From Pusillimonas sp. UBA3987 (GTDB lineage: Bacteria > Pseudomonadota > Gammaproteobacteria > Burkholderiales > Burkholderiaceae_B): a stretch of 64,000 nt of DNA. Made by a program: the position numbers and the translations under genes. Of this stretch, positions 26,710-34,973 are shown piece by piece; positions within the stretch are counted from its first letter, which is position 1, and every line of letters begins with the position of its first letter. A model generated the notes under the pieces. The model was not told the origin of the DNA and did not search any database. It saw nothing but the letters and a program-made list of their open reading frames with translations. The stretch lies in assembly GCA_002384935.1 (NCBI GenBank), contig DGCD01000004.1, forward strand, positions 12,161-76,160, given 5' to 3'.

Positions 26710-28365
26710 TCAGGCCACCGATGCCGAATCCGGGAAAGACAATACATCGGAACGGGCGCGTCGAGGCATCCGGCTTCGAACTCTGCCGCCCTTCGCCTTA
26801 GTAGCATTCAATGTCGAAGGCAAATCGACTGCCGTGGATTCTTGACTCGACATGGTCGGCGCCAATTCGGGCTGCGGGCGGATCTTCGCTTCCTCAGGCA
26901 GAGTACGGTCGCATAAAGCCTGGTACGAGCGAATATACGTCGGGGCTATCGTGGTCCAGCTAAAATCCGCATTCATTGCGTTGTACTGCATCGCGCTCCA
27001 CAGCTCGGGTTCGAGCCGCAACGACATGGCACGATCAATCGCGGCATTCATGTCCGCTGCCCTATCGCCTTCGAAGAGAATCCCCGTCGCGTCACACATC
27101 GCTTGCATCGGAAGATGACACCCAGGGTCGCGAAGAGTGTCGGCCATGCCCCCCACACGGGATCCGATCGGAATCGTGCCGTATCGCATCGCATATAATG
27201 GTGTCAGTCCAAAAGGCTCGAACCGACTACCGTGCAGCAAAATGTCTGCGCCGGCATGCAGTCGGTGGGCGTTCTCTTCGTCATAGCCTATTACCACACC
27301 ACAACGACCCGGATAGTGTCGAGCAATTCGTTTCAGCTCTACCTCTATTTCTTTCTGTCCCCGTCCGATCACGCATACTTGCAACATAGGATGCGATTCC
27401 AAAGCGGCTGGTATCGCCTGCACGGCAACATCTGCCATTTTCTGTTCGGTAAGACGACTTCCCATTGCCATGACCGTCAGCCCCGCTCCCTGAGTCAAAT
27501 CGAAACGACGCTGCAGCTCAATCTTGCAACGTACTTTATTGGCCAGATTGCCGCTATGAAAACAATCCTCGCCCAGATAAACGTCCGACTTGGGATTCCA
27601 ATACTCGTGACTGATGCCGTTGGGAATCGATACCAGATCAGTTCCACGCGCCACCAAAGCGCCCTCCAATCCGCAGCCGAATTGCGGCGTCAGGATTTCA
27701 CGAGCATAGTTGTGGCTTACTACACTGATACGATCCGCAAACTGGATGCCCGCTTTCAGAAAGTTCAGTTGGCCCCAGCATTCGGCGCCGTCTGATGTGC
27801 AATACCTTGGATCTATGCCTAGACCGGCGGCATCCTCCAAAGGAAATGCCCCCTGGAACGCCAGGTTATGCAATGTCAGCAAGGTCTTGAGTCCTTTGAC
27901 GGCCATCTGCTTCATATAAAGCGGCGTTAGCGCCGCATGCCAATCGTGTGCATGCACGATATGTGGCCTGGGAACACCACCCCGTCCGTCGGCGACAAGC
28001 GCAGCTGCCATCGACAAGGACGCGTACCTTATTGCATTATCCCGATACGCTACGCCGTCTGCGTCACAATAAAGATCTTCCCGGTCGAATAACGCATCAT
28101 TCTCAAGCACCAGAACATCCAGCGACAACTGGGGACATTTACCAGCGAACAGGCGGGCCGTTCCTCCTGGCAAACTTCCGAAACATGCCACTTCACGTGT
28201 CTGGACGAGCTTTTGAATGACGCCCCTATAGCCGGGCAGCATAATCGTGACCTGTGAATCCAGATTGCCCAGTGCTTCGCATAAGCCGCTTACCGCATCT
28301 CCCAATCCACCTGTCTTTGCAAGCGGAAAGGCCTCGGCTGTTACCGTCAATATTCGCAATGTCAC
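26710..28365 (-). CDS. glgA: Glycogen (starch) synthase GlgA
   Basis: 551 residues, GT5. The N-terminal half has Lys-Thr-Gly-Gly-Leu-Gly-Asp (about 17-23), the ADP-glucose-binding signature; the C-terminal half has Gly-Ser-Arg-Phe-Glu-Pro-Phe-Gly-Leu-Thr-Pro-Leu. It adds glucose from ADP-glucose to alpha-1,4-glucan. About 50 residues beyond the usual end are basic and Ser-rich and are probably disordered. No glgC (ADP-glucose pyrophosphorylase) is in the window. The GTG start at 28365 has GGAG about 9 bases before it. First gene of the eight-gene operon, with the sigma-54 promoter at 28476-28492. Confidence 0.95.
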   Translation of the reverse strand: MTLRILTVTAEAFPLAKTGGLGDAVSGLCEALGNLDSQVTIMLPGYRGVIQKLVQTREVACFGSLPGGTARLFAGKCPQLSLDVLVLENDALFDREDLYCDADGVAYRDNAIRYASLSMAAALVADGRGGVPRPHIVHAHDWHAALTPLYMKQMAVKGLKTLLTLHNLAFQGAFPLEDAAGLGIDPRYCTSDGAECWGQLNFLKAGIQFADRISVVSHNYAREILTPQFGCGLEGALVARGTDLVSIPNGISHEYWNPKSDVYLGEDCFHSGNLANKVRCKIELQRRFDLTQGAGLTVMAMGSRLTEQKMADVAVQAIPAALESHPMLQVCVIGRGQKEIEVELKRIARHYPGRCGVVIGYDEENAHRLHAGADILLHGSRFEPFGLTPLYAMRYGTIPIGSRVGGMADTLRDPGCHLPMQAMCDATGILFEGDRAADMNAAIDRAMSLRLEPELWSAMQYNAMNADFSWTTIAPTYIRSYQALCDRTLPEEAKIRPQPELAPTMSSQESTAVDLPSTLNATKAKGGRVRSRMPRRARSDVLSFPDSASVA

Positions 28366-28475
28366 GATGCAGTCTCCAAGAATTGATCACCGTGAAGACT
28401 GTTGGCGTTGCAAGTAAGAATTACCGGCAAAGAAGTGGTGCCGATTTCGGAAAGCCAGTCTCCACATGTTGAACA

Positions 28476-28492
28476 AGCAAGGAGCATGCCCG
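28476..28492 (-). promoter_or_regulatory. sigma-54 promoter of the glycogen/trehalose operon
   Basis: The minus strand reads CGGGCATGCTCCTTGCT: GG-N10-GC, GGCATG and TTGCT intact. Expected start is near 28465, giving a leader of about 100 bases. A second, weaker GG-N10-GC register overlaps at 28483. Confidence 0.7.
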
Positions 28493-28585
28493 TGGCCGAA
28501 TTGAAATAATTATGTTTCTCTTTTTGCCTTGCCGAACGCTTTTTGTTACGCCGCACTAAGACACAACGGCGAAAGCTGAACTGAG

Positions 28586-28606
28586 GTCGATGCAACGAAC
28601 ATCGAC
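28586..28606. repeat. Dyad GTCGATG-N7-CATCGAC upstream of the glgA promoter
   Basis: A 7-bp perfect inverted repeat (28586-28592 and 28600-28606) lies about 100 bases upstream of the -24 element of the glgA promoter, a usual distance for a sigma-54 activator site. It also lies 45 bases beyond the end of the activator gene, so it might equally be a weak terminator for that gene. Confidence 0.35.
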
Positions 28607-28650
28607 ACCCTTTGCTTATATTTATAGGGCGTCGAGGCTCAAACACGCTG

Positions 28651-30009
28651 CTAATTTGGAAGCGAGACGTCCCTCTCGTCGGCATCTATCCCATATTCGG
28701 AAAGCCGGTTATACAAGGTTTTTAAGCTGATCCCCAGAACTTCGGCCGCCATTTTTTTTACTCCTCCACATTGTTGCAATGTGGCAAGAATCAGCTGTCG
28801 CTTCGCGTCCTCCAATGTCACCCCCACTGGGAGCACGATTTCCTTGCCCGAACGGGCTTCTCGGGCCGGGCTGAATGACATATCAAAGACGTTGGAATCG
28901 CCCTTGATGATCTGATCGGCCATGATGAAGCTTCGATAAACAAAGTTGCGTAACTCACGTACATTACCCGGCCAAAAATAGCCCTTCATCGCTTCCAATA
29001 ATTGAGGGTCAAACTCCTTCACGGTGTGCGACTCTTGATTCAGCATTCCCAGAAAATGCTCAGCAAGTATCAATACATCATTGCCGCGCTCGCGCAAAGG
29101 AGGCAGCTCTAATGGAAATACGCTGAGCCGATGATAGAGATCTTCCCGTAGCGTTCTCTTGGCGACCATTTCTTCGGGATTGCGGTTGGTAGCGGCGATC
29201 ACCCGAACATCTGCCCGGACCTCATCGTGACTTCCGATGCGCATGAAACGACCGGTTTCAAGCACTCTGAGTAAACGGACCTGCAGCTCCATGGGCATTT
29301 CGGTAATTTCATCCAGAAATATCGTTCCCCCGGACGCCCTCTCAAAATAGCCTTTTCTTTGCTTGTCAGCACCGGTGTAACTGCCCTTCTCATGACCAAA
29401 AAGTTCACTTTCAATCAACGTAGGGGAAATAGCGCCGCAATTGATTGCCATGAACGGTTTAGTATGGCGTCGACTGGCCAAATGAATCGCTTCAGCAGCC
29501 AACTCTTTACCGGTACCGCTTTCCCCAATCAAGAGCACGGTTGCTTGAGTCGGTGCCACTTTCCGAACGCGCTCATACAATAGTTGCATAGCATCGGACG
29601 CGCCAATAAGTCTGGCGAACGCGCATGCATTCGATATCGACTCTGCAGTTGACGGCTGCATGCGTTTAAGTTCAACCAGGACGCCACGCAGCCGCGCCAG
29701 GCTGACTGGTTTTTGAAGGTAATCGACAGCACCACAACGCAACGCCTCAATAGCACTGCTTACCGTCGAATGTCCAGTAACAAAGACGACTTGAGTGTCT
29801 TTTTGGTCAAGTTCCTTCCAGAAACTCATGCCGTCGCCATCGGGCAACTGCATATCCATGAGTAATACATCAGGACGATGTCGAGCTATCGCAATACCCG
29901 CTTGCCTGAGATCGCCCGCCAAAGACACTGCGTAACCCTCGTCGCGTGCCACATCCGCAATAAGTTCACGGATATCGGCGTCGTCATCTACCACCATCAA
30001 ATGTGACAT
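28651..30009 (-). CDS. sigma-54-dependent response regulator, NtrC family
   Basis: 452 residues. The receiver domain (about 3-118) has Asp8-Asp9-Asp10, phospho-acceptor Asp52 (Leu-Leu-Met-Asp) and Lys in Tyr-Leu-Gln-Lys-Pro. The AAA+ domain (about 140-370) has Walker A Gly-Glu-Ser-Gly-Thr-Gly-Lys-Glu, a sigma-54 contact loop Gly-Ser-Tyr-Thr-Gly-Ala (Gly-Ala-Phe-Thr-Gly-Ala in most relatives), and Walker B Thr-Ile-Phe-Leu-Asp-Glu. A Fis-type helix-turn-helix ends the protein. It would sense a phosphorylation signal and open sigma-54 promoters. No histidine kinase lies nearby. ATG 30009 is preferred over TTG 30027. No sigma-54 site was found in front of it. It is the natural candidate to drive the promoters in this window. 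Confidence 0.93.
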   Translation of the reverse strand: MSHLMVVDDDADIRELIADVARDEGYAVSLAGDLRQAGIAIARHRPDVLLMDMQLPDGDGMSFWKELDQKDTQVVFVTGHSTVSSAIEALRCGAVDYLQKPVSLARLRGVLVELKRMQPSTAESISNACAFARLIGASDAMQLLYERVRKVAPTQATVLLIGESGTGKELAAEAIHLASRRHTKPFMAINCGAISPTLIESELFGHEKGSYTGADKQRKGYFERASGGTIFLDEITEMPMELQVRLLRVLETGRFMRIGSHDEVRADVRVIAATNRNPEEMVAKRTLREDLYHRLSVFPLELPPLRERGNDVLILAEHFLGMLNQESHTVKEFDPQLLEAMKGYFWPGNVRELRNFVYRSFIMADQIIKGDSNVFDMSFSPAREARSGKEIVLPVGVTLEDAKRQLILATLQQCGGVKKMAAEVLGISLKTLYNRLSEYGIDADERDVSLPN

Positions 30010-30454
30010 TCCAATTGCCCATGACAATTAAGAAGTATATTTAGCCGTCTAATAGAGCATGAAAAAATTACTCGCTCGCTCTCATTAGCTGCTCCCTTTT
30101 ACGCAATACTACGTGAACAAATTAAAGGAAGAAGTAATAAAAAAGTACGTTTGTAACCAGAATTTTTAAACGTCTTTTTACGGCTATTGAGGACGGACAT
30201 ATTGTGGTGGAATGGAGACAAAGATGCCGCAGACTGGTGCTGCACGCGCATATCTTTTCTGATGGAGAAGTAAGCGGCACACTTTCGAGCAGCACATATG
30301 CTCTGCTCATGGGCTTGTAACGGCGGTAAGCGCTACAGGGCGCAGGCGTTAAGCTGATGATATAAACGGTTGGAGCAACTGCGCCAACCAAGGCGCAGTT
30401 GCTCAGTAAGACATGCCTACAGCGTGGCTGTGGTGTCATTCAGGCGCCTATCAG
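30010..30454. other. Gene-poor AT-rich spacer between activator and PRC-barrel genes
   Basis: About 445 bases with no convincing gene: only short frames without ribosome sites. It must hold the promoter of the activator gene, but I cannot point to one with confidence. Its right part carries the hairpin at 30373-30404. Confidence 0.6.
30373..30404 (-). terminator. 13-bp perfect hairpin downstream of the PRC-barrel gene
   Basis: GAGCAACTGCGCC (30373-30385) pairs perfectly with 30392-30404 over a 6-base loop, 50 bases after the PRC-barrel stop. There is no strong T-run. Probably the terminator or 3'-end protector of that gene. Confidence 0.6.
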
Positions 30455-30850
30455 CTACCAATAAACGGGTTGGTTGTAATACTCGTGAATACGGGTAGCC
30501 CACGCACGATCGGCCATGCTGGGCCAGTGATCTTTGTCGAATCCCTCTGCTTCCTTCAACCGCTCTTCGGAAACATCGAGGACGAAACAATGGTTGACCG
30601 CATCGAGCTTCAAGGCGCTCCAGGGAATAGCGAACAATTTATCGCCAACGCCCAGCAACCCGCCACGTGACAGCACAGCGTAAGCAATGCGTCCAGACGG
30701 CACATCCAGCATGATATCGTGAATCTTGCCCAACTTCTGCTCTGCATGATTCATTACATCATCTCCGTTCAATGTCGAAGCTGCCATCACCTCGGGTCCA
30801 GGGCCGTCACTCGGTTCGCCATCCTTAATAATAGCTGTTTCATCATTCAT
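30455..30850 (-). CDS. PRC-barrel domain protein
   Basis: 131 residues. After a 25-residue acidic, Gly/Pro-rich lead, a PRC-barrel (about 25-100) is clear: Leu-Gly-Lys-Ile-His-Asp-Ile-Met-Leu-Asp, then Gly-Arg-Ile-Ala-Tyr-Ala-Val-Leu-Ser-Arg-Gly-Gly and Phe-Ala-Ile-Pro-Trp-Ser-Ala-Leu. The C-terminal tail is Trp/Tyr-rich. Stand-alone PRC-barrel proteins are cytosolic, of uncertain role, and are frequent in stress regulons. ATG 30850 is set by AAGGAG and by the sigma-54 promoter at 30901-30917, which rules out the upstream in-frame start at 30892. It diverges from rpoN. Confidence 0.88.
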   Translation of the reverse strand: MNDETAIIKDGEPSDGPGPEVMAASTLNGDDVMNHAEQKLGKIHDIMLDVPSGRIAYAVLSRGGLLGVGDKLFAIPWSALKLDAVNHCFVLDVSEERLKEAEGFDKDHWPSMADRAWATRIHEYYNQPVYW

Positions 30851-30900
30851 CAATTTCTCCTTGCCTAGCATGTAAAGCCAACATGGCTCCATTGCTTGCT

Positions 30901-30917
30901 TGCAAGTCGTATGCCAG
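30901..30917 (-). promoter_or_regulatory. sigma-54 promoter of the PRC-barrel gene
   Basis: The minus strand reads CTGGCATACGACTTGCA: an almost complete consensus (YTGGCAYR, four bases, TTGCW) with GG-N10-GC. Expected start is near 30890, about 40 bases before the ATG. Nearly identical to the site at 46202-46218. Confidence 0.85.
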
Positions 30918-31113
30918 CTTTTATTATTTCCACTGCGAGCAAGAGCGAAACTTGAAATGCCTGCACTATTTACAAGGGTAGGTGAATAAAGTGCCGTCCA
31001 GGCTGAAACTTAAACTTACTCCAGACATATATAGCAATCGGATCCTCTGGGTTAATCAATAACGGTGCGGTTATCGCCGACGAGTCGCGTAACTGCGACC
31101 GGCAAGAAAAAAG

Positions 31114-31130
31114 CTGGCATGACTATTGCT
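31114..31130 (+). promoter_or_regulatory. sigma-54 promoter of the sigma-54 gene itself
   Basis: CTGGCATGACTATTGCT: full match to YTGGCAYR, four bases, TTGCW, with GG-N10-GC. Expected start is near 31141, about 51 bases before the rpoN ATG. This predicts that the island's sigma factor is made under control of sigma-54. Confidence 0.85.
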
Positions 31131-31191
31131 TGAATCTTTATAGAGATTAGGCGCGTCCATCCGAACCGCTAACCTCTTTAAGGAGAAACCG

Positions 31192-32730
31192 ATGCCCCGA
31201 CTAGGTCTAGAAATGGCGATGCGCCAGCAAATGACGTTGTTTCCACGACTGCAACAGTCCGTCAAGCTCTTGCAGATGTCAACTCTTGCTTTCCATCAGG
31301 AGGTGTCCCAGGCGCTGGCCACCAATCCGTTTCTCGAAGAGGACGACGACACCGCCGATGCAAGTGAAGGCTATGGCTCGAAGAAAGAAACGCGTTTTGT
31401 CACCGTTGATTCCGTCTCGCCCGAATTTTCTTGGCACGCCAATGAAAGCCAAACAGATGAAAAGCAAGAACCATCTATCGAACATCTCGCTGATTCGCCA
31501 CAGAACACCACCACGAGGGTTCCTGATACTGTGACTTTGCCTCCCGAAACTATTGACCGAACGTGGTCTGGAGATTACCCACAACCCCAAACCCCGGGAA
31601 TTTTCAATCTTGATGTAGGCGACCGCGAAGATAACACGACTTCCCTGAACGACATGTTACGGGCTGAACTTTGTTGGCATGAGCTCAGTCCACGAGATCA
31701 CGCCCTGGTAGAAATCATCATAGAAGCGCTGGATGAAGACGGTTACCTACGATTGCCATTCAACGAATTGTTTCAACACGACGAAACGTTTGCTGCGCCG
31801 TCTATCCGGGAGTGGGAGTTTGCGCTGCAGCTTGTTCAGCAAATCGCGCCACCCGGAATAGGCGCCCGCGACCTCAGCGAGTGTCTGCTTTTGCAATTGA
31901 ATGCGTTACCAAAGGAGACGTCGTTCAGACACGAAGCGATTGACGTTGTAAACAACGGTTTGAACAGCTTGGCCAAACACGATTTTTCAGGGCTTGCACG
32001 ACAGCTTGGTCACTCCAAGGGAAACATTGTAGCGGCGCTCAATCTGATACGAAGCTTGAATCCACGCCCCGCCAGCGCGTTCACAACGGTAGACCCTTCT
32101 TTTTATGTCATACCCGATGTCCGGGTCCTGAAGGACGGCAAAAAATGGGTTGCCATATTGTGCGAAGAGTCCATGCCAAAAGCCAGATTGCATGCGCGCT
32201 ATGCCCGGTTGTTCCGGGACAGCCAATGCAGTGACAGGACGCCTATGAGCAACGCCCTTCAAGAGGCGCGCTGGTTACTACGCAATATTGAACAACGCGC
32301 CAGCACCATGCAGAAAGTTGCGCAAGGCATTGTTGCCCGCCAACAAGCTTTCTTCAAATATGGCGATGCCGCACTGCAACCCCTTATGCTAAGTGAAATT
32401 GCCGACGAATTAGGTCTGCATGAATCGACCGTATCACGCGCCACAAGCAATAAGTACCTCGTTTGCCCTTTAGGCGTCTATTCCTTCAAACATTTTTTTC
32501 AGCGTGAGTTGGCGACGAACACTGGCGGCAAATGCTCCAGCGGGGCCGTTCGCGCACTGATACGGGAAATGATCGATGCCGAAAATCCATCCAGGCCGCT
32601 CTCTGACGTGGTACTGACGGAGAAACTGGCCGATCAAGGGGTGATAGTGGCCCGACGAACTGTCTCCAAATATAGGGCTCAAATCAACATTCCGCCAGTG
32701 GAATTACGACGCGAACCAGTATCGCTCTAA
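31192..32730 (+). CDS. rpoN: RNA polymerase sigma-54 factor
   Basis: 512 residues with all three RpoN regions. Region I (1-50) is Gln/Leu-rich (Met-Arg-Gln-Gln-Met-Thr-Leu-Phe-Pro-Arg-Leu-Gln-Gln-Ser) and contacts the activator. Region II is acidic (about 50-160). The core-binding and DNA-binding parts follow, with a helix-turn-helix (Glu-Ile-Ala-Asp-Glu-Leu-Gly-Leu-His-Glu-Ser-Thr-Val-Ser-Arg) and the RpoN box Ala-Arg-Arg-Thr-Val-Ser-Lys-Tyr-Arg at 487-495. It directs polymerase to -24/-12 promoters and needs an ATP-driven activator. AAGGAG precedes the ATG. The usual rpoN neighbourhood (lptB, hpf, PTS genes) is absent, so this may be a second, dedicated rpoN; the rest of the genome is needed to tell. 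Confidence 0.96.
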   Translation: MPRLGLEMAMRQQMTLFPRLQQSVKLLQMSTLAFHQEVSQALATNPFLEEDDDTADASEGYGSKKETRFVTVDSVSPEFSWHANESQTDEKQEPSIEHLADSPQNTTTRVPDTVTLPPETIDRTWSGDYPQPQTPGIFNLDVGDREDNTTSLNDMLRAELCWHELSPRDHALVEIIIEALDEDGYLRLPFNELFQHDETFAAPSIREWEFALQLVQQIAPPGIGARDLSECLLLQLNALPKETSFRHEAIDVVNNGLNSLAKHDFSGLARQLGHSKGNIVAALNLIRSLNPRPASAFTTVDPSFYVIPDVRVLKDGKKWVAILCEESMPKARLHARYARLFRDSQCSDRTPMSNALQEARWLLRNIEQRASTMQKVAQGIVARQQAFFKYGDAALQPLMLSEIADELGLHESTVSRATSNKYLVCPLGVYSFKHFFQRELATNTGGKCSSGAVRALIREMIDAENPSRPLSDVVLTEKLADQGVIVARRTVSKYRAQINIPPVELRREPVSL

Positions 32731-32788
32731 TGAGCTGACTACTCATCCGCCCTCTATCTTGGCCCGTAACCTGCCGCGCGACAGTCTA

Positions 32789-32805
32789 TAGGCACGCAAT
32801 TTGCT
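32789..32805 (+). promoter_or_regulatory. sigma-54 promoter of the nine-gene glycan operon
   Basis: TAGGCACGCAATTTGCT: GG-N10-GC, GGCACG and TTTGCT intact. Expected start is near 32816, 82 bases before the first gene. Confidence 0.75.
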
Positions 32806-32897
32806 TCCTCTCTCCATACCGATATACCTCCGACACGCATATGCCCATTGTCAGCCTGGCGACGCGGGAACGGAGGCAAGTCAACTGGAGAGCTATG

Positions 32898-34181
32898 ATG
32901 CAACGGATTGCAATTGTGAGTGAACACGCATCGCCCTTGTCCCAACTGGGTGGTGTCGACAGCGGCGGGCAAAATGTATATGTCGCCAATATAGCCCGGG
33001 AATTGGCTCGGCAAGGGCACTGCGTCGATGTGTTCACTCGTCTGGACGATCCATGTTTACCGACTTTGATGGACTGGGACAATAACGTACGCATTGTTCA
33101 TGTCCCGGCGGGGCCGGCGCGCCCTCTTCCCAAGGAAGAGCTACTCCCTTACATGGTTGAGTTCGGTGAATTCATGCTGGCTTACGCGCGAACTCATGAA
33201 ACTTCTTACGATGTAATACATGCTAACTTTTTTATGTCGGCGATGGCCGCACTGCCTTTGGCCAGGTTAGCAAGCATCCCCTTGGTAGTCACGTTTCATG
33301 CGCTAGGCAAAGTACGACGTCAGCACCAGGCTCAGCACGATCACTTTTCAGACAGCCGCTTCGACATCGAAGAGGAAATTGTACGAGAAGCAGACTGCAT
33401 CATCGCCGAGTGCCCGCAAGACAAGCAGGACCTACTGTCCCTATATGATGCAGATCCAGAGCGCATCAGCATGGTGCCTTGCGGCTATGATCCGTACGAA
33501 CTGTCACCGATGGACTCGGGCATCGCGCGCGAAATCCTGGGATGGAAGCGCGATGCTTTTTACATGCTCCAACTGGGCCGCATGGTCCCACGAAAGGGCG
33601 TGGATAACGTGATCCGATCATTAAGCCGCTTGCGGAAGAAACACGGCATTGAAGCTCGTCTATGTATCGTCGGCGGGAATATCTCGAGTCCACATGCAAG
33701 CGACGCACGTGAACTTCAACGTTTGGCCGATATCGTTGTTGAAGAGAAGATTGCAGATTTTGTTGAATTTACCGGTAGCCGAGGGCGAAATGTTCTGAGC
33801 CGCTATTACAGCGCTGCCGATGTGTTCGTGACGACCCCCTGGTATGAACCATTCGGTATTACGCCGGTAGAAGCCATGGCGTGCGGTCGCCCGGTAGTAG
33901 GTTCGGACACCGGCGGCATTCGCTACACCATAGAGGACGGAAAGACCGGCTTCCTTGTGCCGCCAAAAGACCCTGACGCTTTGGCGGATCGCCTGGCCAT
34001 GCTCGCCAACAACCCTTCCTTGGCCGAAAAAATGGGGCTAGCCGGGGCTCAGCGCGCACAGAAAATGTTCACTTGGAAAGATGTCGGCCTGCAGTTATCA
34101 GAGATATTTGAAACGCTAAGCGACAAGAACATGCCCGCTTGGTCAACTGACGACCGCAGACCTTGCACCTCGGCACCTTAA
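32898..34181 (+). CDS. Glycosyltransferase family 4 protein
   Basis: 427 residues, GT-B fold. The N-terminus (Gly-Gly-Val-Asp-Ser-Gly-Gly-Gln-Asn-Val-Tyr-Val) is like sucrose-phosphate-synthase and MshA-type GT4 enzymes. The C-terminal half has Leu-Gly-Arg-Met-Val-Pro-Arg-Lys-Gly, Pro-Trp-Tyr-Glu-Pro-Phe-Gly-Ile-Thr-Pro-Val-Glu-Ala-Met-Ala and Gly-Gly-Ile-Arg, the donor-binding elements. It should transfer a sugar from a nucleotide donor at the cytoplasmic face; donor and acceptor are unknown. GGAG at 32887-32890 supports ATG 32898 (or 32895) over the upstream ATG at 32841. First gene of the operon after the sigma-54 promoter. Confidence 0.88.
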   Translation: MQRIAIVSEHASPLSQLGGVDSGGQNVYVANIARELARQGHCVDVFTRLDDPCLPTLMDWDNNVRIVHVPAGPARPLPKEELLPYMVEFGEFMLAYARTHETSYDVIHANFFMSAMAALPLARLASIPLVVTFHALGKVRRQHQAQHDHFSDSRFDIEEEIVREADCIIAECPQDKQDLLSLYDADPERISMVPCGYDPYELSPMDSGIAREILGWKRDAFYMLQLGRMVPRKGVDNVIRSLSRLRKKHGIEARLCIVGGNISSPHASDARELQRLADIVVEEKIADFVEFTGSRGRNVLSRYYSAADVFVTTPWYEPFGITPVEAMACGRPVVGSDTGGIRYTIEDGKTGFLVPPKDPDALADRLAMLANNPSLAEKMGLAGAQRAQKMFTWKDVGLQLSEIFETLSDKNMPAWSTDDRRPCTSAP

Positions 34182-34238
34182 GCCGCGTTGCACCGCAAAT
34201 TTCACTATATAGCACCTAGGTGCCCCACTGGAGATGAA

Positions 34239-34973
34239 ATGGATTCTCACGACTACCAGAGCATTGCAGAACGCGTAATATTGGTGACCGGCGGCGGAAG
34301 GGGGCTTGGCGCTTCGATTTGCCAGACGTTAGCAGCAGATGGAGCGCACATTGCTGTAGTCGACATCGATAAGGATTCATCGCAAGAATTGGTCGATGCC
34401 CTTACAAGCGCAGGAAAGTCGGCAGCGGCGTTCACTCTGGATGTAGCCGACGAACCGGCAGTACGCACGACACTGAATAAAATAGTGGATCACTTCGGCA
34501 GACTCGACGCCATTGTGAACAACGCTGGCGTCGACGTCACGTCAGGTATACGTGAAATGAATTCCGCAGACTGGCACAGGGTGCTCGGCACCAATCTGAC
34601 GGGTCCGTTTCTGCTGGCCAAACATGGCTTGGATTATCTACCGGTCGGCGGCCACATCGTTAACATCGCATCCACCGCCGCCCGCCGGGCCTGGCCCAAT
34701 GCCAGCGTCTATCATGCCAGCAAATGGGGGTTGTTGGGGCTGTCCCATGCGTTGCATTCGGAATTGCGCAGCGAGGGCATTAAGGTTTCCGCCGTCATCG
34801 CCGGCGGAATGCGCACGCCCTTTCTGCTTGACCGCTTCCCCGACATTGATCGTGACTTACTACAAGATCCGGACAATGTGGCGCGAACGGTGAAATTTGT
34901 GTTGACTCAACCGCCCGAAACCGTGATTCCCGAAGTGATGGTACTACCCATGAAGGAGACATCATGGCCATGA
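34239..34973 (+). CDS. SDR family oxidoreductase
   Basis: 244 residues, classical SDR: Thr-Gly-Gly-Gly-Arg-Gly-Leu-Gly (about 14-21), Asn-Asn-Ala-Gly (about 91-94), catalytic Ser, then Tyr-His-Ala-Ser-Lys. It probably oxidises or reduces a sugar or sugar-linked alcohol for the glycan made by this operon, but the substrate is unknown. ATG 34239 is chosen because GGAG stands 5 bases before it; an upstream in-frame start (34188) has none. Its stop overlaps the next start by 10 bases. Confidence 0.85.
   Translation: MDSHDYQSIAERVILVTGGGRGLGASICQTLAADGAHIAVVDIDKDSSQELVDALTSAGKSAAAFTLDVADEPAVRTTLNKIVDHFGRLDAIVNNAGVDVTSGIREMNSADWHRVLGTNLTGPFLLAKHGLDYLPVGGHIVNIASTAARRAWPNASVYHASKWGLLGLSHALHSELRSEGIKVSAVIAGGMRTPFLLDRFPDIDRDLLQDPDNVARTVKFVLTQPPETVIPEVMVLPMKETSWP

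Noticed and set aside
28483..28497. Second sigma-54 register overlapping the glg promoter
   Set aside because: GG-N10-GC fits, but the bases around both elements are poor compared with the 28476-28492 register.
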